64,000 bases of DNA, taken from Amphiduros pacificus. Lineage: Eukaryota; Annelida; Polychaeta; Phyllodocida; Hesionidae. Made by a program: the position numbers and the translations under genes. Location of the stretch: NCBI GenBank assembly GCA_949316495.1, contig OX439003.1, forward strand, positions 38,370,225-38,434,224, read 5' to 3'. A model generated the notes under the pieces. That model had not been told where the DNA came from, did not search any database, and saw only the letters and a list, made by a program, of their open reading frames with translations. Every line of letters begins with the position of its first letter. Positions within the stretch are counted from its first letter, which is position 1. Below, in pieces: positions 1 through 16,600 of the stretch.

Positions 1-421
1 TTATGTCACATCAGAGGTCATCATGACCGGCAATAATGGTTGCCAGCCCCATTATATCAATTCTAGCTGTTTCTCCATCACCTCCGAATACTGAAATGAA
101 GCTCAAAAAGATTCTTTTTTTCATTCAGCTTTGCTTATTGTCAAAATATTCTTAACATTGAAAACAACACAATTTTGAGAATAAAATAAGTTTTTATTCA
201 CTGATATTATCTTGGAAATAATAATAAGCTTCAGCTCAAACAACTATTTTTAACTCAACATTTCATGATTTCTCTTACATATTTTAGCTGTGTTGACTTT
301 GCAGTGAGAGGGTGTAATGTTCTGTCATTCTTTATGTCAGCCAAATTCGATCTTCATGCGATCTGAAACTACTTTGTGGATTTCACAGCTAATTGTAGAT
401 AAGACGTGCCATTGTCGAAAG

Positions 422-6976
<6,555 letters not shown>

Positions 6977-7799
6977 GTGAGTATTTTGCATGCGGGCTTG
7001 GGAATAATCAACTGTTAAATAAATTTTTAAAAATCCTTGACATTTCCCATTTTGCTATTGTTTTATTGACATTAAACATCGAAGAAATACCTTTTGAAAA
7101 CATTAAAAACTCCAGCATTGTTACACTTTATCAAACTTTATGATATTAAAAAGTTCATAGATTATGAATTTCTGTAAATAAATTAATAATGTTAAGTATA
7201 TAATCATCTTTTCTCAGAAATACTAATGCATGATTCTAAATTTTCAAAAGCCTGTCTTCATCTAATAATATTTGAAAATTATAACATAAATGTTTCCCTC
7301 CATGAGAATATGGTTTCAACAAAATGTTTTGTCGTTATTTGATCTTACTCTTTGCCACAAAAAATATTTTTTCGTGATAAAAAAGTTAAATTGTATTGAT
7401 ATACTTACTAGTTAAGTACAGAAACAGAACAAATAATATATTTGTTTCACTAAAACAACACAAGTACACATGGGATTGGTCATTCGGTCAAATAATTGTT
7501 ACATTCGGTCACTTTGATTTTCAAAATAATTATCATATATAGGCATCCATAAATAAGAATAGAATATATTGTTAAAACCAACGCATGCTACAAATTAGAG
7601 CTGTACATAGTTAGCAGTAGGATCTTTCAAATTATTATTTTTTTAAACATATTTTGACATTAGTTTTGTTTGAACATGATTGTGAATTTGAAACAATATC
7701 TTATTCTTCAATTGAAATACTCATATATAATATTTTTTTCAGTGTTGATTTAGAATATAACCCAACCAAAGCATTTGCTGTGACGCCACTGCCTAACTG

Positions 7800-7910
7800 C
7801 TGAGGGGCGGGGCTTCTGCCTGCCATTCATCTGTATGGGCCATGCCCATTGGTGCCAAAACTTGCTGATTTGCATATAAATGAATATCTCAAGAGAATGA
7901 CAGAGACGTT
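7800..7910 (+). promoter_or_regulatory. Promoter-like cluster: GC box, inverted CCAAT, octamer, TATA
   Basis: Within 80 bases lie GGGGCGGGGC (7804), ATTGG (7848), ATTTGCAT (7868) and TATAAA (7875-7880), in an order typical of a RNA polymerase II promoter on the plus strand. Initiation would be near 7905. A GCGAG|GTGACA donor near 8036 could end a non-coding first exon. No downstream gene was resolved, so this is a prediction from motif clustering only. Confidence 0.3.
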
Positions 7911-10900
7911 CTCAGCTCATACACAAAATCTCCCTCAACGTCCACATGAATTTCGCCATGTTGAGTACGCGGTGACCAGTTCCTTAGAGTTCTTAAATTG
8001 ATGTATTGTTGTGATTCTGGTGAGGGTGGCTGCGAGGTGACATCTATGCAATCAGATCACAGAATTATGGTTTTAAAATAACTACCCTCCATTCTGGTCA
8101 TTAATGACCAAATAGGACTCTTTTACATATTCTCAATTTCCTCCTCTCAAAGATTGAGCAAATATACTCTTTGATGTCTTGTCTACCACCAGATGACAGC
8201 ACTGCAGATCTACAACAGAGGGACTTGGCAATATATATTGACCTTGGCATCATTTGATAATCAAAAGTTTTTACTTGCATTTTGAAGAGATAACTAATGT
8301 TAAATTCATAGGTTAGATTAACCATGTTATTCTATTATCAAATCTTATTACCATTATAACTGTTGATTTAAGTTTAGAGGATGTTGTTATTCTTTACCAC
8401 CAAGGTGGAGCATTCATTTTTGGATTAAGGTAAAGAACATTATGTCATGTCTAAATTTATCCAAGTAGTGATCATGATCATGATCTTCAAAAATCTTTTT
8501 AAATCAGATATTATACACCAGAAATTGAGAATGTGTTACGTTTTTTCTTCTTCTGTGAAGGTCTTTTCCATTTTCTTTCAGTAGATATCACTTATAAAGC
8601 TTGATAAACATATTATAGATTAAAAAGTCTTGCTTGTTTGTGCTGGCAGAGAAACTGGTACTCGATCGTATAAACTGTAGGATTGTTTGTGCTGGCAGAG
8701 AAACTGGTATTCTATTGTATAAACTGTAGGCTGAGGGACATTTTTAAAGAGGAAGGTATGTGGGTTTTCCAGAATTTGTGAAAAATTATTTTTTATTATA
8801 CCGTCCCTTCCAGAATGTCAGTTTGTATATCTGTTTTTTACTTAATAGCAGGCTGTATATGTAAATATACATAATGCGGTTGCAATAAATTAGATTACAG
8901 TGTTACTAGATTGAATATTCAAATCTTTGGGATTCCATGAAAAATGGACCTCGTTCATAACTATTTTTACATAAAAGCTCAAACTTAGAAACTTTAAGAG
9001 GAAAAATCGAAAACCAAAAAAAAAAAAAAAAAAGAAACAAACGTATATACATTATATCGTATCAAAACCATGGTTTCCCAAACTGTTGAATGTTATGCTT
9101 ATTTGTAGAGAATGGGCGATTCGTGCATACCTGGTTCGATCAATAATAGTAATGTATTGGTAATATATACTGAGTGGAAATATTCTTTGCCTGCTTTTTG
9201 GAATGTGGGTTAGCATCATGTATGTAAAGGACCATTTTGTCTTTTAACACTGTTATGGAGATGTTGCTGTTTGCTACTGTATATGAGACGAATCTGTATG
9301 TAACATGAAAGACAAATTGGAATAATTATCTATTTTATTCATTGCCTGAATAGAGTGATATAACAATTAGCGCCCTCTGATGACTATGTTGTCAATTATT
9401 CGCTGTCAGTTTTCATAAATATATCCTGTTTTAAGGGTAAATACATGTATGAGAAGAATACCTAATTTTTTGTCTTGCAATTGTATACTTCTTGGGGCTA
9501 AGTTGTTACTATCATAACCATTTGGCATGATTCTTGTTCAAATGATTCACAAAACATAGGCAAGGGAACAGGTTTCACTAGAACTACTTTGTCAATTGTA
9601 AAGGGATATGTTTTCAAATTCAGATCAGAATTATTCTTCTATACTTATATATGTATAATCTCTTGGGCAAGACTTACAGGGAATGTGTCAAAGCCATCAA
9701 TTTGTTTTGTAATATATTTGATTGCCCGATATATGCGTATGCTAAATTTCCTCCAACCAGATTGCAAGTTAAGTTTATGAATTCTTTAAGTTTAATAACG
9801 AACCAATCTGAAATTGTGAGATGTAGGTCTCAGACATGCTCAGATATCACCCCTGGGTTTAAAACAATATGTGTAGGTTACTAAAAAAGGACGATGTCCA
9901 TTAACAATTTGATAGTGTCCTCATTTTCTTAGACAACTAAGCTCATCTTTGAGCAAGCATGTACTGACAGAGGTGTTGTAAGAATCTATGCGCTGGCGTA
10001 TAATGGTGGTGAGTAAATACTAGATTCTGTTATTTGATGTTTGGTGCTTATAATAACTGTTAATATTTGCTCTGTGTAATTTGTCCACATGACTTACCGA
10101 ATAACAATATATATCAAAACGTTCATTCGGCTAAAATATGAGGTACCAAATCGTTTATATTGTTGACTTGTTTGATATTATCGACAAAGGCTATTAAGCA
10201 TATTTAGAATATTGTCATTTTCTGTATACCTTTTCAATAATATTCAGGCCCAGATATAATGAATCACGCTGTGTATAAATAAAAAAAATCTGTTGGTTGT
10301 AATTCAACTTTATAATGGTAAGGTCTGATATTTACCCGGCCATTAAAGTGAAATGGTATAGTCTAGTTCCCTCGTGTAATATGGACTACGTGTACTTATA
10401 TTACACTGATAATGCCTAATGTCTTTTTAATTGGAGTGTACATTACTAGAAAAGTAAATGGTGCAAATGTTTTTTTGAAAGACAACACATTTAATAATAG
10501 AATAAATGAGAAATATGTCTGAAATAAAATGATTTTCATACAAAGCCTTTTTTCTCATTGTCAAGCTAGTTATGCCAAAACTACCTTGTAAATTAATGGA
10601 TTTTACATTTCACCATTGTTCCCTGTGCAAATTCGTAGATAAGCATTCACAGTATCGTTCAAAACAGGCGTTGTGGTCTAACAGCACACAATATATACTA
10701 AACTGCGAGTGACATTTGTACATAGTCGTCCGTTGCATCCTATGACTTCCTCTCTCCCTTTAGTATCGTTAAATTCATCTGAGAAATACTTCCTATTGAA
10801 TCAAATCAATTTGCCACCAGACGGCAGCACTAAACACTGTCAGAAGCCTGTCAGTGCAGGTCTGACACTAGGTGTCAGCGCAGTGCACCATCCAACTCTC

Positions 10901-11970
10901 ACATGGTCTCACGCAATCGTTTTTGCACAAATTATAATACAGTTCTCCATCTAGATGCTTTAAAACAGTACCATTATAATCTACTGGATCCACTTAATGT
11001 CAACATGATGATCCAAAGACGATAACACGGTCCATTATTACAAAAAGCAGTGAAAATTCCCTTGACAAGCTGGCCAAATGGCCCCATGTGGGAAACAGGA
11101 AGTGGCGACGGTGGCGCCACCATGAGATCGGTTCACCTGAGTGATAATACAGACCTTCTGCTTGTTTTCAATCTCTGTTTTAAATGTCTCTGGTGAAGGT
11201 TCTGGTTAAAAGATTTGTGTACCAATATCATCAAAACTACATTTGGTTTAATAGACATTGTTTTCCTCCTATATCTCCAATATAATACAAAGATATTAAA
11301 AACTTTCTGCCGGCCAAATCTCTGATATGGAAGGTAAAATACTCTGCATTACATCGACAATGTTCAATCCTTTCCAGAAGGTGAGCAATCAGTACAGCTG
11401 ACAGTACAAAGGAAAATCTGTATGAATCGTCATTTGCTCTTTCACCACTCACTTCACAGCCAGATTGATTAATCGTCATGACTTGTGACCGATCTTGTGC
11501 TTACTTTTCTTTCTTTGGAGACAAGGACTGATATGATAGAGAAGTCCTATTATGGGGGGCAGTTAAATATATGATAATTCTAGTTGTATCATGTTTTTTC
11601 CATAGGAGAAGAAACCTTATTTTGGAGGTGAAACACTGGAGTAAGGAAGTCTTGAGGTATTATAAAGTTGAATAGGGGAGAATGGTGAATACATTCGAAC
11701 TATTGTGTCAGAATCAAAACCATTTGTGATAGCTGAGGCCAAACTTTGAAAGCACTAATTATAAAATCATATTTGCCGAATGTAAGTTGGTAGGATATTG
11801 CATCAGATGTTTTTGAGAGCCTTACACGGAATGTGATGACATGACAATTTACTTGAATATGATATATCTTCCAAGACAGTGGGGTCAGATGATTGCGAAA
11901 CGTAAAGCATTTGTCTCTGCTCACACCTCATAATATACCAGACAGGAACAACTGATGAAGTCATTTAACT
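7911..11970. other. No gene resolved
   Basis: AT-rich intergenic sequence. A 50-bp direct repeat lies near 8633-8730 (core GTGCTGGCAGAGAAACTGGT). A plus-strand frame at 8380-8431 reads VVILYHQGGAFIFGL before a GTAAAG donor, and an exon-like piece with good splice sites lies at about 9934-10010. Neither extends into a convincing gene. Short minus-strand frames at 11.2-11.9 kb have no support. Confidence 0.35.
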
Positions 11971-11976
11971 TAAAGT

Positions 11977-11982
11977 TTTATT
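11977..11982 (-). terminator. Polyadenylation signal candidate of the first cytokine receptor
   Basis: AATAAA on the minus strand, about 225 bases after the stop codon of the receptor tail at 12207. Confidence 0.4.
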
Positions 11983-12206
11983 TTGAGATCACAAGTCAAT
12001 TATTTTTAATATACTATCCAATGGCAAAATTAGAAAATGTACATTTTTGCTGCAATTTTTAACAGATAAATCTATATTTAAACGTCATATCAATTTCTGA
12101 TTTAATAAAAACTATCATAGTTTAAGATTATCAATGCAAGAACACAATTTGATTATTTCAAGTTTTCAATGTCAGATTTGCTTCCAAATCTCTTCGTCTT
12201 ACATAT

Positions 12207-13691
12207 TCAAAAGTGACCAAGACTGTTATAGTTTGGCTTATCCAATAGAGCCTCAGACTCTGAAAAGTCAGAATCACTATGATCACTGCCGTTTGTTAGT
12301 TTTTTAAGATTATGTGAGTGCAATTTAGAATGAATTGCCTTCTTGATAGATATTGGGGCCTTCTGGCCCAGTGCTGTTAGCTTAATAGTGTCAGGCATAC
12401 ATGACTTTGAGCACTCCAAGGCTTTGTCATGCATTGCCTGGTCAGTATTTATACTGGACCCAAATCCCGTATCGTTCTCAGGTTCACTGTTCAGGTCAAA
12501 TCCCGTATCGTTCCCACAACTTTCACATGAACCTGATCGTGAAAAAGATGTGTAGACATTTTCAGATTCACTGTTCAGGTCAACCAAAGACGTTGATCTT
12601 GAGAGTATGGCAAATTTACCATATTGAGATATGCTTTCCTGATAATCTATACTTTTTGATATTTGTTCAATACCTAACCCACTGCTGTACTTATGGTCTG
12701 ATATTGCCATAGGTAAGTTTTCCATATTGTCAAGGGAAGCTGCCGATCCACTTGACAGTGATGTTTTTTCAATAAGTTCAACTTGTCCATAACCTGATTC
12801 CTGTTGACTTTGTCCGTAATGTAACCCACCATTATAAATGGAATCCGGTGATATTCTTCCATTATGAATCTGTTGAACCTGTCCATAACCCGATCCACCA
12901 CTATCAAAGGGATCTGGTGATATTCTTCCATCATCAAACTGTTGAACTTGTCCATTACCTGCTCCACTGCTATCAAAGGGATCTGGTGATATTCTTCCAT
13001 TATCAACCTGTTGAACTTGTCCATAACCTGCTCCACCACTATCAAAGGGATCTGGTGACATTCTTCCATTATCAACCTGTTGAACTTGTCCATAACCTGA
13101 TCCACCACTATCAAAGGGATCTGGTGATATTCTTTTATCATCAACCTGTTGAACTTGTCCATAACCTGCTCCACTGCTATCAAAGGGATCTGGTGATATT
13201 CTTCCATTATCAACCTGTTGAACTTGTCCATAACCTGCTCCACCACTATCAAAGGGATCTGGTGACATTCTTCCATTATCAACCTGTTGAACTTGTCCAT
13301 AACCTGCTCCACCACTATCAAAGGGATCTGGTGATATTCTTTTATCATCAACCTGTTGAACTTGTCCATAACCTGATCCACTACTATCAAAGGGATCTGG
13401 TGATATTCTTCCATTATCAACCTGTTGAACTTGTCCATAACCTGATCCACTGCTATCAAAGGGATCTGGTGATATTCTTCCATTATCAACCTGTTGAACT
13501 TGTCCATAACCTGATCCACTGCTATCAAAGGGATCTGGTGATATTCTTCCATCATCAACCTGTTGAACTTGTCCACAGCCTGACCCACTGTTGGCATCTG
13601 TCCATATTTCGCTTGATACTGTGATAATGCCAGCGTCAATTCTGTCTTGTGCAGCTGCAGATGTACTCGCATTCCCCTGACCATTTTCTCC
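12207..13691 (-). CDS. Receptor B cytoplasmic tail exon
   Basis: A single exon in phase 0 from a TTTTAG acceptor to TAA. It starts GENGQGNASTSAAAQ, then carries eleven 23-residue units of the form ISPDPFDSGGSGYGQVQQVD, then degenerate units (HYGQS, GYGQV), then an acidic/Ser-rich end finishing DKPNYNSLGHF. A second open frame across the same repeats is not used: the juxtamembrane exon ends in phase 0, which selects this frame. Nine of the eleven units keep the Tyr; the first has Cys and the tenth Asn in its place. Confidence 0.75.
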   Translation of the reverse strand, partial: GENGQGNASTSAAAQDRIDAGIITVSSEIWTDANSGSGCGQVQQVDDGRISPDPFDSSGSGYGQVQQVDNGRISPDPFDSSGSGYGQVQQVDNGRISPDPFDSSGSGYGQVQQVDDKRISPDPFDSGGAGYGQVQQVDNGRMSPDPFDSGGAGYGQVQQVDNGRISPDPFDSSGAGYGQVQQVDDKRISPDPFDSGGSGYGQVQQVDNGRMSPDPFDSGGAGYGQVQQVDNGRISPDPFDSSGAGNGQVQQFDDGRISPDPFDSGGSGYGQVQQIHNGRISPDSIYNGGLHYGQSQQESGYGQVELIEKTSLSSGSAASLDNMENLPMAISDHKYSSGLGIEQISKSIDYQESISQYGKFAILSRSTSLVDLNSESENVYTSFSRSGSCESCGNDTGFDLNSEPENDTGFGSSINTDQAMHDKALECSKSCMPDTIKLTALGQKAPISIKKAIHSKLHSHNLKKLTNGSDHSDSDFSESEALLDKPNYNSLGHF

Positions 13692-16600
13692 CTAAAACAG
13701 AACAATTCCGATCAAAGACCACCCCGAAAAAAGTTTTCCTTCCAATATTTTCCTGTAATATATTTGGCCATGGTCTACTACCATATTACCACATCGTCAA
13801 ATGTATAACACAGCAAAATATTTTTTTACAAATTTAATATAGCTTAATTCATTTGAGAGAATAATACAAATTTCATGTCTCAGACAGCCTTATCTTTGTA
13901 ATTCCACACACAAGACAGCCAATATCTATAATTAGCTGCCAAGTGCTTGTAAAACATGTTCAAACCATTGCCTAAAACATTAAAATCAATATAAGAAAAT
14001 TATCAATTAAAAAGAAATGTGCTAATTATTAAGACCAATGAATGCTTACGTCTGTGTTTATTCTGTGTTCATCGGCAATTTGGTATCTTTCAGGGGTGAT
14101 GATTTCCATTCTGATCCTCAACTTATCATTAACGTGTTTTACCAAACTCCAAATGCACTTTCTTTTTCTAAATGCAATGATATTCATATAATCAACAAAC
14201 ATGTAAAAATCAGTATGTCACATACAGAACTATGAGCGCTTAGTTTGCAAACTTGGACTAGGTATTAACCCAAAGTCATGCATCATATTGGCAAATGGAC
14301 TTACATGTGTACAGCTACAATGATGAAGGCGAGAACCACGATAGATACAGCGGGTATTATTGATATGACCCTCAAATGATTTGTTCCTCGTCCAGCTGTG
14401 AACAAGAAATCATATGCACTTTTCTATTTCTGTTTGATATGTGAATAAGTATAATCCCTTATGTTTGGCACTTTGCTTAAACATATATGTGATATATCAT
14501 AACTGGTGTTTCAAAATTTACCTGATATTTTGCAAGATTCGTAGATTTTTCTTGGACTAGGTGGTCCTATGAGTTCCTTTCCCTGGTATACATTAATACC
14601 AGAAACTGTAAAACTGATATTTGAAGCTGATTTTATCTGATCACAGTTCAAATGGATGACTTGCTGGTTAGCTTTGACTCTTGTTATCTCTGTTGTCGTT
14701 CCTGATGTCTGATTGATCAGGTAGCCAACTAAAGGTCCCCTAGCTTTATTAGGGCCCTCCCATGTCAGTAACAGTGACGTGTTGCTCAGCCTGGACAGGT
14801 GCATTTCTTTAATCATCGGAGGTGCTGTAAAAATAATCAATTATCAATATCAAGACAAGGAAATTATGAGTATATGCTGCAAGAATTGTTTTGATTTTGT
14901 CCCCATTTTACTATGAAGAAGATAGAGAAATTTTAATTGAACTCTAAGAACATTTTTTCAGAATATTACAACATAAAAGGGGTTAGGACGTGGGTCATAG
15001 ACATCTGTCTTTTATGTCAAAGGTCAGGATTTCGATTACCATTTGGGACACGTACTTTGGTCTTGCTAACTGGGCGGGAAAGATGAATATCCGCTGCTGT
15101 GTTTTCTCTCACTCACTTAACCCGTGCGGTTATCAAAGGCCTTGGCTTAAGTTTTCATGTCTTTTTTTGAAGGTTTATAAATCATGAAAGCACAGACCAA
15201 TTATGTTTTTCATTCATTGTTTAACCTTTCTATACCTATTTTTTTTACCTGACACTGAGAATTGTGTAGTTATCGAATAAAACAGTTTCTTTTCGGACCA
15301 CCAATTTACTCACATTTCGGCCTCTGCAGCCATTGCCACGTTATTTTCAACACATTATTTTATATCCTTCGATTTCTATCTGTGAATTGGTAACTGCGGT
15401 TGATTTTGCCTAAAAATGTAAATTGGGTTAGTACGGTGGCTTTTATACCATCCTTAGCAGGACTTCTCTTTCATATCAGTCCCTGCCACCAAAGGTATAA
15501 ATCTGCGCACAAAATCAAGCGCATGTCACCAGTATTCATATAAATCTGGCTGTGAGCTGATTGGTGAAAGAATATGAATAGATTTGTGTTGTACCAGCAG
15601 TTGTACTGATCGGTTAGTATATGTGCCAGACACCTGGTTACAGTTTATGACCTGATGTTGGTCAATTCAGATTTGATGATATTTTGTGAGTAAGGGAATT
15701 ATTTATGACTCGGGGAATTCCAAACTTTGAATGCGATCAAAAACAGGGAAATGACTGCAGAGGTAATAATTGAATACTACCTGTGTAATACAGAGTATGT
15801 CTTTCATCAATCTGAGGGCAATCATGAGTCATATTAGTGCTCACCAGTCGGCAAGGTGGTGGCCGTTGTCAAGACTGGGTCACTCCAGACTCCGGAGTGA
15901 GCTGTCCTCCACTGTATGTGAAACTGGTAGGTAGTATAAGGCTCCAGTCCGCTTATATGAATGGTGGTTGTATTACCCCCTACTCTCGTACCATTTAACT
16001 CTACAATCTGTTATTGTGAACAGAAATATATAGATTTGTGACAGAAATGTAAAGCATCATTTACTAATGTCGACAACAATATCGTTAATAGATCATTGAA
16101 ATTCCAAGTATTAATTGTTTCATTACATTATCATTATTACATCATGATTTTGAAGAAAATTAGGATGCTAGTTGACATAAAATCACTTTATTCTATAGAT
16201 ATTTCTTTAACTTTAAATTACATTAAATACTTTTTAGTTCCTTTAAATGCTGTAAGTAATTGAGCGAGTGTGACTAAAATATTTTGAGTAATCAATATAT
16301 GATAAATATTGCCAACTATGAAGAAAATTGTTACGCAATACCTTGATCTTTTTCTCCTCTGATGTCGCTGTCACCCTGAACAAGCTAGTATATTGGGGTA
16401 ACTGATGTGTTATTGGCATGGCAACTATGAGCAGAACACTATCACTCTCTAGTGAGGCCTCGCTGGCGTTGATGAGTGGTGGCAATTTAACTTGAAAATA
16501 AATTCATCAACATGCCTCATGAGCATTGCATATTGAAAATAACTGGGGTATATTTGTGTACAACCCCCAAATCCTAACATCATAACCTGACAGCCCCCAA

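Noticed and set aside
8340-10010. Alpha/beta-hydrolase gene (VVILYHQGGAFIFGL) with an exon at 9934-10010
   Set aside because: The HQGG stretch loosely recalls the HGGG oxyanion hole, but no YRLAPE, GDSAG or catalytic His segments follow, and the two pieces do not join in phase.
12674-13705. 343-codon minus frame and 258-codon plus frame over the receptor B tail
   Set aside because: The phase of the juxtamembrane exon (14050-14167) selects the other minus frame, which ends in a sensible receptor tail; these are shadows of the 69-bp repeat.
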